From NCBI RefSeq assembly GCF_020080835.1, contig NC_058160.1:12732047-12796046 (forward strand): 64,000 bases of DNA, in the 5' to 3' direction. The number at the start of each line of letters is the position of its first letter. Position 1 is the first letter of the stretch. The translations under genes were made by a program, and so were the position numbers. The notes beneath the pieces are model-generated. The model did not search any database, was not told the DNA's origin, and saw only the letters and a program-made list of their open reading frames with translations. Below, piece by piece: positions 26,578 through 34,724 of the stretch. Source of the DNA: Cotesia glomerata (lineage: Eukaryota > Arthropoda > Insecta > Hymenoptera > Braconidae).

Positions 26578-28010
26578 CGTGTGTTTTTTTTTTAAGGGGG
26601 GGGGAATCCTTTTTACGGATTCTAGGCATAGCTGTTTGGCCTGGATATGTGGCGACTCGACGCAGTGTCATACTAAAACTCGACGCTAGCGCCCCTACCC
26701 ACTAAACCCTAAACCCCTTTTCCTCTTTCCCCTAATCCCTCATGGAAACCGCCGTCAGGCATTACTTCGTGAAGGGAGGATCTAGCTACTGCTCTTTCTT
26801 CTGATGGCTAAGGTGTTATTCTTTCTTCCTTCTAATTGGCGTCATTCGCTCTTCTTCTTTCTATGGACCGCAGGTCTGAGAGGACTCCCGTGACAAACGT
26901 GTTTGTGGCGTTCCAGGCAGCCTCTGATGACAGCATTGTTTCTACTATTGTCTCTGGTTGGATTTTCCTCTTCAGGATATTCTCCAGCTCATCTCGCTGT
27001 GGATAAAAACGTGGGCACTCAAAGAAGACGTGCTCTGCATCTTCATTGACTCCTGGGCAGGACGGGCACTCTGGGGAATTATCATGCTTAAAGCGGTGGA
27101 GATACGCCCGGAAACAGCCGTGTCCTGATAACATCTACGTAAGATAATAGTTGACCTCACCGTGACTCCGGTTTAGCCAAACGTTGATTCTTGATATGAG
27201 ACGATGCGTCCACCTACCCTTCACTGTGGCATCCCACTGTAGTTGCCATCGACTTATGCTCTTCTGCCGTTCTTCTGTTCTAAGCTCCTCAGCGCTTAGT
27301 GTGGTTGACTTCTTTCGTTGGTAAAGGATCCGTCTTTCCTCAGCTAAGACTCTGAGAGGCAAAGTTCCGGAAATGATACACACTGCTTCCATAGATATTG
27401 TGCGGAAGGCGCTCGCTACTCTTAAGGCACTCAGACGGTAGACTGGTCCAGCCTTTCTCCATGATTCTTGTTTCTCTAGTGCGTCCGCCCAGATAGATAT
27501 TCCGTAAGTGAGCATTGATGTGACTACCGATGATAGCAGTAGTCTTCTGCTCTGCTTTGGGCCTCCGACGTTTGGCATCAGTCGTGCTAAGCTAGCTACC
27601 ACTGCTGATGCTTTTGCACTCACGTGTTCGACTTGCTGCTTAAAGTTGAGTCGGGCATCAAGCGTCACTCCCAGATATCGGATATATGGTTGTGATGTGA
27701 TTTCTTGTTCTCCGACTTTCAGCTTTATGGTCTCTATCACTTTTCTGCTGGTAATAAGCACAGCCTCAGTCTTCTGTTTAGCCAGTTGTAGATTCATTGA
27801 GTCCATCCACCGGTTAACTTTCTCAAAGCTGATACCGAACATGTGGTTTATCTCATCTAGGTGTTTAGCAACGATTACGACAGCTACATCATCTGCATAT
27901 GCAACAAGCTTGACACTTCTTGGAAGAGTCAGTCTTAGCAGGCCATCATACATGACATTCCACAGAAGTGGACCCAGAACGGAACCCTGGGGTACACCTC
28001 CGGTAATATC

Positions 28011-28103
<93 letters not shown>

Positions 28104-31100
28104 CCGCTTATAACTTTTGAACGAATAAATTGATTTTACCGCGGTTGACGCCATTCGAAAGGGCTTGGCCAAAATTAGATTTTCTATGAATTTGAACCGA
28201 TTCGGACCGATAGATTTTGAGAAATATAAAAAAACTAAGAAAAAAATCTTTTTTAAATGTGGTGTTTTTGCAATAACTTTTAAACGGCTATATCGATCTA
28301 CTTCAAAAACAAATCAGCTCTCAACCTCAAAAAACCACGTCGATCGCCACCGGTCTGGTCAAAATCGGTTGATTCGTTCAAGAGATATTGTGAACGAAAG
28401 AAAACCGAAAAAAGTGTTTTTTTGGAATCACTCCGAAATTCTTAGTTTGATCAATTAACACTTAAAAATTCTTTGTGAGGCTTAAAAAACTGCGTCTAAT
28501 GCCGCCAATCGCGTGAAAATTGATTTATTCATTCAAAAGTTATTGCGGTTTGAAAATTTGAAAAACAGTGTATTATCAAACTTCTATCAGACTTTTGAGC
28601 TCTTCGAGCTCAAAAGCATACAAAGGCTATTTTTTTGAGCTCGAAAAGCTCAAAATAACAAATAAATCGAACTTTTGAGCTCGAAGAGCTCAAAATCGTC
28701 ATCACTGCAATTTTAGGCGCTTAGCCCCTGACAAGCACACTGGGTAAAAAGTACCCACCCCAAAATTTTATTTCGTTAAAATTCTTTATGTATATCTAAA
28801 CTTCGATAGTATTTTTATCTATTTTGATTGACACTAATTAATTTAATATTATATCTATTTTATAGAGAATTTTTTTAGCTTTGATTTAAAAAAAAAAAAA
28901 TTCTCTAACTTTATTAGGGACCAAGATATTTGAAAATGAAATGTGTTGGGTACTTTTCACCCTCATTGCCTAAAGAGGTATACGGTTTAGATGTGTGCTT
29001 GTCAGGGGCTAGATATGGAATTAGCGGGAAGTTGCAGGGATGGCCTTCAGGGACAACCGTTTTCCTAATTTTTTTTAGTGTTCATTAAGAAACCCTTCCT
29101 GATAAATTTTTAGATTTTTTTGATTACACATTCAAAAGTTTTAATCTTCTTTTCCAATTTATATGTACTCTTCGATTTTTTTTAACCTTCATTTTTCAAA
29201 CTTCTATCCATCCCTCAAATTTATAGCCTAGATGGATCGTAAGATTATGATAATTACTATTTTTTCTTTAATTTTTAAAATTTAGAAAACACACACAAAG
29301 GAACATCGTCATAGGAATAGTCAAAATAGGACCTCGAAACGTGGAGTTCTGATGAGAACTCAATTTTTTTAAATCCGAGTGAAACCAATGAAAATCATTG
29401 ATTTTCATAGCAGGAAGTTAATAAAGCATTTATTTGATTACGATAACTTTAAAATTTATCAACGAATCGACTGAAGACTTAATAATAGTTTTTTATGCTT
29501 AAAAAATTACGTTAAATACTGTCGAGAGAATCCAAATTGAACGAAGCGTTTAAAAAAATATTGCTGTTTTTATATCTCAAAAAATTCATGATCTGAACCA
29601 ATTCTCAGATCTTTGAGCTCTTCGACCTGGATAATTTTTCAAGTATTTTGAGCTCGAAAAATGGAGAAAGTTCCAAGAATGGCCTGCAAAGTCAACCGCT
29701 TTTCAAATTATTTTTTATACCTGACGAAACTTTTGAAATAATAAGAAAAAAACTTCCTTTTATTTTGGACCACCCTAATTCACATATTCTTAATCAATTG
29801 GTAAACATTTCTTTATAAATAGTGTCAAATTTTAAGATTCAAGAACAATTGTAGGATGATTAGAACTTAGAATCGATGTAAGTTGATATCACATAATCCT
29901 ATGTAATCATATATAATTTTGTAATATCTGATACTTATCAGAGAAATGAAAATTATAATATCGTAAGTTCTGCTAGAAGAAGTCCAAAGCTTGTGGTGTA
30001 TCACAAGAAAATGAGCAGGAAGAAATGAAGAAATACACGCTCGAGTGCAGTAATGACAATTTCATTTTCATCATGTTCAACCAATATTTTGCTCTGTTTT
30101 TAATAAATTAATTTCGATAGTACAATTTTAAATTAATTGGTGTATTTTTTTAGCTCTCAATCGTATTTTTAATTGATTTGGAGTGATATTTTTTTTATAA
30201 GTAAATTAAATGCATATACACATGCTGTTAGAGTTTGAAATTGATTAACCTCACCAAACGTGAGATAACTGCCTTTGAAAATGATTGATTTGAAAAGTGA
30301 GAGAATGATAAACTTTTACTTTTGCATTGAAGACATGTCAAGAACATTATGAAAAAATCTATTTGAGTAATATATTTACAATTTACCCTTGGAAATGGAG
30401 AAATAGAAACTCTTATTACTTTTAAATTTTATTTTTTCATACTGTACTGTTAACAAATATGAAAAAAGAGTGTACAAATGGCTACTTTTACTTGCTTGTA
30501 TGCGCGGCTTCTAAATTGCATTAATTAAGTTTGGTACTCAAAATATTTTTAATTAATAACTAGTTGAGTTTTATTTCATTTTTCTATCCATTTCAGGACG
30601 CAGAACGTTCGAAAAACCCTAAAATTGCAAATGAATTTGAAATTACGATATCCATTATTACTAATATTCAAATATTATCCGTTAACATTGTCAAACATTT
30701 GTTCCTCTGTGGACCCAATGTAATAATATATTAGTCAAGTTTTTATAAAGCATGCAGCCATACTTCGGCAGTAGTGAAGTTATATTCTAGTGCAAAAATG
30801 AAAGTTTACAGCCACATAAGATTTGTTAGGGGAGCTGCTATACCTAGAGAGGGAATTCTTAGCATGTCCTGGTATTTTCCGTTAAACAACAATGATGCAG
30901 CTTTGCGGCAACTATATGGTACGAAAATGACGTGAAACAATGATGCAGTTGTAGATAAAAATTTCAATTTTTTTCTAAAAAGAACATTTTTACTTTTACT
31001 GAGGAACTTTCAAATGAAACGATTAATTCAAATTAAAATTATTTCACAGAACAAATCTAAAAAAAGATTGACTCTGCAAACCATTTCTAAATTTTTTTTG

Positions 31101-33058
31101 CTATTTTTTACAAAATGTTTGTTTTTTGTTTATTTTTGAGTCCATCTTTCTTTTCTATATTTTGGATCATTTACGACATTTGAAGTAGTTTTTGCGAGCG
31201 AATCAACTGATTCATAGTTGGCTTGCAGTATTCAACGTACTTTATTCAGGGAATAAACAAATCAGATCTAAGAATTGTCACAGTTATTAAAAAGTAATTT
31301 TGTACTCATTTTATTTAAAAAATTTTTAAAAATTTACTTGACCAATTCAGTTTTAATTTTTAGACAATTGAAGTATAATGAAACAGATTCGAATTCAGCA
31401 AATTTCCAATCGATCTAATAATATCCGTTTAAAAGTTATCGGAGATTTACCCACAAAAAATTATTTGAAAATTATGTGGTCGCAATAACTCCCTAGGATT
31501 TTAAAACATTGCTTTTTACTTTTGGTTTTTCCAAATTTTTTTTAATTTACACTTTTTTTAACGATGCTAAATTATTACTGCATGAAAACATATGTATAAA
31601 ATTATACAAAATCGTTTTCTATTACATATGAATGAGATTTTAGTTCCGTAGAAAGTTTCAAAATTTTATACAATTCTATAATATTTACGTCTCAAAGTTT
31701 GTTCAGAATTATGAAATTTTTTAAATAGTATTATTTTTGTAGTCGGTTTATTTTTTTATTTTTTTTTAACAAAAAATTGAGTAGAGTTTCATACAATTTT
31801 ATAAAATTTCACAAAATTCTATAAAATTAATACAGCAAAAATTTATCTAATTTTAAATTACATTTTTCATGTTTTACCAACTTCATCTCAATATTTAATA
31901 AGAAAAAGGTCTAATTCAATTAAAATTCACTTAGTAAATTTTATTTTCATTTTCTTGTTTATAAAATTTGATCGAATTTGATTTTAATTAACAATCAATT
32001 ACCATGTTTATTTTATGATTATATCTTGTTTAAATAAAATAATTTTTAATCACGCAACTTTTAATCAAGAGAAGAGAAAAAAATGATTCATATTTCAGAA
32101 CTGAATATTGAAAAAAAAGTATGTAACTTGTGAAAAATTAATCTGACAAATAAAACTATACAAAGCAAAGGTGAAAATATGTTCCGTTAGTGGCCTAAAT
32201 TCAAGCACGTGTCAAGTTTCATCAATGATAGTTGTTGAATGATAATCTTTTGATATAAGTTGAATAAGTCAAAACATTGTAATATTTTTCGATCATTAGA
32301 AGTCATAGATAACTCTGTATATTTTAGTTTATTGATAATTTTATACATAATAATATATTAATTTATCTATATGAACGACTTTCTTTCGAGTTTAGAGAAT
32401 ATATTTTTTTCAAGTATTGTTTTATTTTGTAATCGTTATATTATATTGATCAAAATCAAAATATATAATATTGATTAGCTTCTGATCATAGATGATCCAT
32501 TCAAATTTATAACTATTTAGCATTCCGGTGCTCACGAAATCTTTAATTGCTTTCAATGACTATCTCCAGTCTATTACATAAAATTTATTAAATTAATAAA
32601 CGGAATAGTCATTTCAATAAATTTACAGTGTTTTATTATTTTTCTTTATAACTTCTAATATATTTATTCTACAAGTTTTGAAATAATGTATAAAAATCAG
32701 TAAGGTAAAAGCCCCAATAGATGATCACGTACCAGTATATGATCACTCCATGTATTTGTATATCTATATTCACAAATATAGGTATACAAATACATGGAGT
32801 GATCATATACTGGTACATGATCATATATTGGGGCTTTTACCTTATAGTCACTAAAAAAGTATTTATTTTAAGAGTATTTGCGTAAAAGTCGTACGTGTAC
32901 TCTCCAATAGTCATTTCGTTTACAATAATCGTACAGGCTGTAACAGATTTTTTCAAATTTGATGCACAAGTTTTTAAATTTAAACATAAATTTATGATCT
33001 TACCTAAGGAATAGATTGATGAGTATAAATAAATTAAACAAAGTAGTTTGTTGATCAT
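2744..33058 (-). CDS. Secreted pancreatic-type lipase with PLAT domain and long Asn-rich C-terminal tail (7-exon model)
   Basis: Predicted secreted acylglycerol/phospholipid hydrolase of the pancreatic lipase family. Exons, in coding order: 33058-33004, 13044-12798, 12731-12529, 12429-12226, 12001-11774, 5203-4749, 4678-2744. All have GT/AG borders and the phases agree throughout (1,2,1,1,1,0), giving 1109 codons with the stop. Visible parts: an 18-residue hydrophobic start (MINKLLCLIYLYSSIYSL); family N-terminus with VCYENVGCFEDTGPF; oxyanion/strand motif KIIVHGFGS; nucleophile elbow GFSLGAHVAG; catalytic Asp in GLDPAGP; catalytic His in SLCNHRRAY; then a PLAT/LH2 domain starting near PFCALQYQIKVYNS. 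The last exon adds about 570 residues beyond PLAT, rich in Ser, Asn and Thr, which ordinary lipases lack. Introns 1 (~20 kb) and 5 (~6.6 kb) are full of transposons. The catalytic exons are secure; the joining of the distant signal-peptide exon is inferred from phase and splice consensus. Confidence 0.85.
4749..5203 (-). CDS. Lipase exon 6: catalytic histidine and PLAT domain
   Basis: The acceptor is ttatag|CTAGC. SLCNHRRAYKFFTDSV carries the catalytic His, followed by the Cys-rich block FPCEKGYNGFLQGECFPC that ends the lipase fold. From PFCALQYQIKVYNS on, the sequence is a PLAT/LH2 beta-sandwich (KLQVTLIGSGSFNETFTM, HPVIVNLKAVEV), which in relatives serves lipid or colipase contact. The donor is GTCGAG|GTAAAA. 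Confidence 0.9.
5263..5292. repeat. 30-bp perfect palindrome in lipase intron
   Basis: GAGTCACCTTTTATA followed by its exact reverse complement. Possibly a MITE remnant. Confidence 0.8.
5293..6796. other. AT-rich lipase intron sequence
   Basis: No coding region recognised. Scattered poly-A/T runs. Confidence 0.5.
6797..7080 (-). mobile_element. Possible non-LTR retrotransposon 3' end
   Basis: On the minus strand, GGCTTATAAGGCCTTGGCAT is followed by a TAAA-type tail (AAATAAATAAATAAATA at about 6800-6822), the usual ending of some LINEs. The 5' limit is uncertain and there is no ORF. Confidence 0.4.
7489..7596. mobile_element. 108-bp piggyBac-like MITE
   Basis: The TIRs CCCTTCAGTACCC / GGGTACTGAAGGG are perfect and flanked on both sides by TTAA (7485-7488, 7597-7600). 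TTAA duplication and a CCC start are the piggyBac pattern. Confidence 0.8.
7830..8317 (-). mobile_element. tRNA-derived SINE-like insertion with 15-bp TSD
   Basis: It is bounded by identical ACTATTATTTAAATT at 7815-7829 and 8318-8332, the mark of LINE-type retroposition. Inside, on the minus strand, is a tRNA-like body (see 8081-8159). The right end carries two ACAAATTAAC-type repeats. The tRNA-like part is internal rather than at the very end, so the element may be chimeric. Confidence 0.65.
8081..8159 (-). other. tRNA-like sequence (pol III A and B boxes), SINE head
   Basis: The minus strand reads GGGGTCCGGTAGCTTAACTG..., with an A box TAGCTTAACTGGTAGAG (about 8133-8149) and a B box GGTTCGATTCC (8095-8105). 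The D and T arms and an anticodon stem CCTGA/TCAGG can be drawn. The acceptor stem does not close and the base before the anticodon is not T, so this is not a working tRNA gene. Confidence 0.7.
8399..9518 (+). mobile_element. R1-clade retrotransposon copy 1, 5'-truncated
   Basis: It starts abruptly within the RT coding part, just after a (CA)n tract, and ends with a 3' UTR shared with the other copies (AAACCCTAAACCCC on the opposite strand; CATATCCAGGCCAAACAACT) and a poly-A run at about 9493-9518. Another CA/CATA tract follows. Same orientation relative to CA as the three other copies. Confidence 0.88.
8407..9249 (+). pseudogene. ORF2 C-terminal part of R1-like element (280 codons, open)
   Basis: The frame encodes the end of reverse transcriptase (LGVMLDARLNFKQQVEHVSA), the thumb/connection region (VVTSVLTYGISIWADAL) and the C-terminal CCHC zinc motif (CPSCPGVTEDAEHVFFEC). 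The endonuclease and RT catalytic parts are missing through 5' truncation, so it cannot move by itself. No stop interrupts the remaining frame. Confidence 0.9.
10100..11741. mobile_element. 1.64-kb mariner-type TIR element with TA duplication
   Basis: The 5' end CCCTAGTAGAAAT is exactly inverted at the 3' end (ATTTCTACTAGGG). TA flanks both sides (10098-10099, 11742-11743). There is no transposase ORF. Three AGTAACTGGCCAGT-type repeats lie just inside the left end (about 10130-10215) and one more at about 10726. A second TIR element sits inside. Confidence 0.75.
10744..11709. mobile_element. Nested TIR element, family also at 24978-25704
   Basis: The ends TTCGCTCTGAGTG and CACTCATAGCGAA are imperfect inverted repeats. 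The 3' internal end has CAGCCTCCCGTAG and the 5' one TTACGGGAGGC. The interior matches the 24978-25704 copy in reverse orientation. There is no credible ORF; the 77-codon frame at 10741-10974 is just shared repeat. Confidence 0.7.
11774..12001 (-). CDS. Lipase exon 5: catalytic aspartate and lid-side loops
   Basis: It starts GLDPAGPLFE, the conserved catalytic Asp motif, then VDVIHSNGEQLILGGLGSWQPMGDVDFYPNGG, the usual block before the histidine, and C-X-N cysteines. The acceptor is gtttatag|GTCTGG and the donor TTTGGT|GTAAGT. Confidence 0.92.
12226..12429 (-). CDS. Lipase exon 4: catalytic serine
   Basis: It encodes VDWSPGSAIPNYVRAAANTR and then HMIGFSLGAHVAGFAGSEL. The Gly-X-Ser-X-Gly elbow (GFSLG) carries the nucleophile. 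The splice acceptor is aatttag|TATG and the donor ATTACTG|GTAATT; phase 1 in and out. Confidence 0.92.
12529..12731 (-). CDS. Lipase exon 3: oxyanion-hole region
   Basis: The acceptor gatccag|A completes Arg from exon 2 and is followed by FYVYGSRKARSVPMEV. The KIIVHGFGSDCDNVWVYEM segment is the conserved beta-strand and HGF oxyanion loop of neutral lipases. It ends AACATTG|GTTTGT, leaving one base for Val in the next exon. An inserted repeat of ANDVANNA residues sits in a surface loop. Confidence 0.88.
12798..13044 (-). CDS. Lipase exon 2: N-terminal propeptide-like part and start of lipase fold
   Basis: It encodes an acidic/basic N-terminal segment with a dibasic stretch (KKRSMRKKRE), which could be a processing site, then VCYENVGCFEDTGPFSYLEM, the conserved opening of pancreatic-type lipases with its paired cysteines. 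It ends ACA AG|GTAAAA, so the Arg codon is completed by the next exon. An upstream in-frame ATG lies at 13054, but an acceptor (ttaaag|AT) fits better with the signal-peptide exon. Confidence 0.85.
13146..13812. mobile_element. 667-bp mariner-type MITE in lipase intron 1
   Basis: The TIR GGGGAGAGGTGCTGCA (13146) is inverted as TGCAGCACCTCTCCCC (ends 13812). TA lies on both sides. The subterminal sequences TTGTAAC/GTTACAA also pair. It sits about 100 bp upstream of lipase exon 2. No ORF. Confidence 0.8.
13935..14990 (+). repeat. Repeat B copy with (CA)n(CG)n tract
   Basis: GGTAAACGGTTGAACCTGAA..., three GAGCTC-palindrome units (14036-14130), blocks of CAACCGATTTCGACCG-type sequence, then CA repeats at about 14877-14926 running into alternating CG, then GGGAAGCTTCCTA. 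The 3' end is replaced at about 14990 by unrelated sequence next to the Helitron. Confidence 0.8.
17018..17638 (+). pseudogene. Helitron N-terminal zinc-finger segment
   Basis: 206 codons. A basic start (MPTKRKRANLSRDTNKS) and Arg/Glu-rich helix lead to a Cys cluster (CPYCHALKFKNEPAEMCC) typical of Helitron Rep-helicase N-termini, then FNSCFQMTSFGA and FKIRGQVYHKIGSL. After GSL the frame leaves the family pattern and stops. About 200-250 residues normally present before the YYAYRLMIR block are missing, so there is an internal deletion. Confidence 0.88.
17708..19564 (+). pseudogene. Helitron Rep (HUH endonuclease) segment
   Basis: 618 codons. The frame opens upstream without ATG as TNKNVSLKDYYAYRLMIRRG. 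It includes FITFTCNPKWPEI, the HUH motif in GLPHAHILVWL (about 18220-18245) and the two-Tyr motif YICKYVHKG (about 18645-18672), where Y2 attacks DNA during rolling-circle transposition. It ends at DLWIIIANLPLSHF, where a deletion and frameshift separate it from the helicase. Confidence 0.92.
19564..20931 (+). pseudogene. Helitron Pif1-like helicase, one in-frame stop
   Basis: It begins MNEEQRTIYDRIMLAVSAGQ. Walker A APGGTGKT is at about 19645-19668, Walker B in IIWDECTMAHK, and GDFRQTLPVIPRS follows. TAA at 20128-20130 interrupts the frame in the place where relatives read on (KVNKRV stop MLQDPSAETFS). The frame continues to 20931 with LKVGSPIILLRNLNPP, AFAMTINKSQGHT and YVACSRVG, helicase motifs V-VI. 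5'->3' DNA helicase role in transposition, now inactive. Confidence 0.92.
21189..23300 (+). mobile_element. Probable solo LTR inserted in (TA)n
   Basis: It starts TGTAACAGGGT and ends ACCCGTTACA, i.e. TG...CA with inverted ends, flanked by ATATA on both sides (21184-21188, 23301-23305). The TA tract context makes the duplication ambiguous. There is no pol/gag ORF. It contains a 32-bp direct duplication (22651-22682 and 22744-22775). Orientation is guessed from AATAAA-type signals near 23070-23105. Alternatively a TIR element. Confidence 0.55.
22651..22775. repeat. 32-bp direct repeat inside the LTR
   Basis: ATAGAGCGTGAGGGTCCGGT and the next 12 bases are identical at 22651-22682 and 22744-22775, spaced 93 bp. 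Confidence 0.9.
23302..23378. repeat. (TA)n microsatellite
   Basis: About 75 bp of alternating TA, the right-hand partner of the shorter TA tract at 21171-21188. Confidence 0.95.
23395..23760. repeat. Cluster of GCGGAC / GTCCGC palindromic motifs
   Basis: Motifs such as TGCGGACAGTCCGCA, CAGACTGTCCGCATT and TGCGGACCGTCCGCA recur about every 50-100 bp, together with TGACTATCGCGGACTTT-like arms. No gene is recognised here. The 117-codon frame at 23697-24050 has no recognisable domain. Confidence 0.7.
24775..25790 (-). repeat. Repeat B copy interrupted by a TIR element
   Basis: Left part 24775-24977 (CCCCGTTTTGCGAAAATCGA, CTATTC-like motif, TGTATG tract, GAGCTCGGAGAGCTC). Right part from 25705 (TAAGTGCGATTTTGAGCGCT ... 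GGTCAATCG). The TIR element sits between them at ...AACG|TAA. Confidence 0.75.
24978..25704. mobile_element. 727-bp Harbinger-like MITE with TAA duplication
   Basis: The ends CTCGTTATGAGTG and CACTCGGAGCGAA are imperfect inverted repeats. TAA occurs at 24975-24977 and 25705-25707. The interior is an inverted, shortened relative of 10744-11709. The 3-bp TAA TSD suggests PIF/Harbinger, but no transposase is present. Confidence 0.65.
25800..26150. repeat. Two tandem ~190-bp units, third diverged copy at 24600-24720
   Basis: CTCAAAGTATCTTCTT...CAACATAATTTATA...TAGTAGAT-GCG-AAAAGTGTA appears in both units; the distant copy has ATATTGTCTATGAAATATCTTAAC. Confidence 0.7.
26585..28012 (-). mobile_element. 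R1-clade retrotransposon copy 2, 5'-truncated
   Basis: The 3' end (minus) is a poly-A complement (T-run 26585-26594) after the shared GGGGGGGGAATCCTTTTTAC tail. The 5' end breaks inside RT at ITGGVPQGSVLGP and abuts a ~85-bp TG tract. Confidence 0.88.
26832..28012 (-). pseudogene. R1-like ORF2 fragment with nonsense codon
   Basis: The frame carries GGVPQGSVLGPLLWN, the RT catalytic box YADDVAVVIVAKHL and the C-terminal CCHC zinc motif. A TAG at about 27132-27134 replaces the Gln of NYYLTQMLSGHG found in the other copies (a CAG to TAG change). Everything before GGVPQ is absent. Histidine-threonine repeats upstream of it are only microsatellite translation. Confidence 0.9.
28013..28101. repeat. 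(TG)n microsatellite
   Basis: About 85 bp of TG at the 5' junction of R1-like copy 2. Confidence 0.95.
29280..29720 (+). repeat. Repeat B debris
   Basis: AAACACACACAAAGGAACAT, GGAATAGTCAAAATAGGACC and the GAAAATCATTGATTTTCATAG end are recognisable, followed by a diverged segment with GAGCTCTTCGACC and GGCCTGCAAAGTCAACCG. Confidence 0.55.
29725..32700. other. AT-rich non-coding DNA in lipase intron 1
   Basis: About 3 kb with no recognisable gene, TIR or repeat family. Only A/T-rich sequence and short frames. Confidence 0.5.
32703..32842. mobile_element. 140-bp near-perfect palindromic MITE
   Basis: AGGTAAAAGCCCCAATA ... TATTGGGGCTTTTACCT with TA on both sides (32701-32702, 32843-32844). The arms pair almost to the centre (TGATCACTCCATGTATTTGT / ACAAATACATGGAGTGATCA). 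Mariner-type TSD. Confidence 0.88.
33004..33058 (-). CDS. Lipase exon 1: signal peptide
   Basis: The ATG at 33058 opens 18 codons, MINKLLCLIYLYSSIYSL, a typical hydrophobic secretion signal. They are followed by one base and a strong donor (TTAG|GTAAGAT). The leftover G joins AT at 13044 to make Asp in the frame of the lipase N-terminus (DFQVQTEALPSV). No other signal-peptide start was found closer to the body of the gene. The alternative is an unannotated start at 13054 (MIKDFQ...), which would give a protein without a signal. Confidence 0.6.
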
Positions 33059-33900
33059 CGCAAAATCTAATGCACTTTAACTACTACTAATATTCATTTA
33101 CAAACGTTACCTATATCACAGCATAAAGAAACAAAACATTCTATTTAACAATAAATGATTTAAGTTTTCAATTTTACAATCACATTTAGTGAACAATTAA
33201 TTTAGTTATTTTAATAATCAATAAATGAATTATTTTTTTTTTTTTTAAACAAAAATACTCAATAAAAATAAATTCATCATTCTCATAAATTATTTAAACT
33301 TTCAACTAATTATTTTTTCATTCAAACATTATGCAAAATATTATTTTTAAAATATAAACTAATAAATTTGCCTTTAGATTCATATATCATGAATAAATTA
33401 AACTTGAGTTCGCGCGCAGGTTGAATTTAACTGAATTTCACACTTATGTTTCGACCGTCATACTAGAGAGGCTTTAAACCAGTGAAGAGAGAGTTGTAAG
33501 TATAAAACCATCAAGAGAACGCTTGATGCCTGGTGGCCTACTATAACAGAACTGAATCGGACTGTCTGGAGACTCTTCTGACTTGACCTATTCCATAAGC
33601 TACATTTTACGATTAGTCAACCGATCGTCAAACTTTGTTTACTGAAAGATGATGTCAAATGGTATATTTATGAGTTATGATAAATATAATAAACTACTTT
33701 TATCAGATTATTTGATGAAATTTTTATATTATAAGGATTTTTTGAATTTATTTATTTTTTTTTTTTCATGTACCGAAACATATACAAGTTTCTACCAGTC
33801 ATGAGAGATTAAATGTTAAAATAAAAAGTCTGTACCGTAGACCAATTAATTCGTAGATGTAATTATTTAAGCTTTTCTAAACTCGGAAATAATTTTATTG
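33059..33900. other. Upstream region of the lipase, possible promoter/5' UTR
   Basis: Mostly AT-rich, but 33405-33640 has higher GC and no match to the repeats seen elsewhere in the window. It lies 350-600 bp before the lipase ATG and may hold the transcription start. A TATAAAA-like box (33500-33506) is on the plus strand, so direction is not settled. Confidence 0.3.
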
Positions 33901-33975
33901 GCATACTTAACACCTTGACGCAAAAATTTTATTTCAATGAAGAAACAATTCATAAAACAGCTGACCATACAGGCC

Positions 33976-34055
33976 ATCCTAAAATTTTTCAAAAAAAAAA
34001 AATTAGGATGACGGTTGGCCCTAAAGGCCATCCCTGCAACTTCCCGCTCATTTTG
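33976..34055 (+). repeat. Repeat B 5' end running into the gap
   Basis: GACGGTTGGCCCTAAAGGCC and ATCCCTGCAACTTCCCGCTC match the family start, then the N block begins. Confidence 0.8.
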
Positions 34056-34155
34056 NNNNNNNNNNNNNNNNNNNNNNNNNNNNNNNNNNNNNNNNNNNNN
34101 NNNNNNNNNNNNNNNNNNNNNNNNNNNNNNNNNNNNNNNNNNNNNNNNNNNNNNN
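34056..34155. other. Assembly gap, 100 N
   Basis: Exactly 100 N, a conventional placeholder of unknown true length. It follows a repeat B start, which probably caused the break. Confidence 1.
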
Positions 34156-34724
34156 AAAATTCCATATGTATTGACTTACAAAAATTTTTTAATATTTTTT
34201 ATCGGAAAGTACATCTAAAAACAAAAATTTAAAAAAAAAAAAGGTACCTAAATGTTTAGTTTTGAAAAAGTTATGGCTATTTGAAAATAAAAAAGCCATT
34301 TTTTTGAAAAATTCATAACTTTTTTGGAGTTAGGTAAAAAAATTCAAAAAAATTCTGAGAACCGTTTTTTATAGGGTAGAAAAGGATGGAAAACTTTCGG
34401 CCAAATCGAAAAGGGTCGGGGTCAAAAGTGGTCGATTTGGCATGGAATACCCCATATAGATTAGTAAATGATGGTAAATGGAATTAACTATTATACTACT
34501 CGAAGCATACATGATACATTTATTTTCATTAATTATGCAATTAATTCGTCAAAATAGCTAACTCTATTAACTTGTTAATATTTTCAAATCGCAAATTAAT
34601 ATCGATAGATATAAATAACAAAATTATGTGTAAACTCCAATAAACTCCAAAAATTTGTTTAAAGAACAATTTTTCTTTTAAAAATCATTATGTGTATCAA
34701 AGATTGAAATTTCATAAAAAAATT

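Larger units (their letters stand above)
26150..29085 (-). repeat. Repeat B copy split by R1-like copy 2
   Basis: 3' end at 26150-26285 and 26460-26584 (with a ~170-bp unrelated insertion between them), 5' part at 28013-29085, with TG tracts on both sides of the retrotransposon. The 5' part keeps three GAGCTC palindromes (28598-28690) and the CAGGGATGGCCTTCAGGG end. Confidence 0.75.

Noticed and set aside
28165..28458. 97-codon plus frame
   Set aside because: Within repeat B; not conserved as open in other copies.
33915..34232. Frames spanning the N block
   Set aside because: Unknown residues across an assembly gap; start lies in repeat B.
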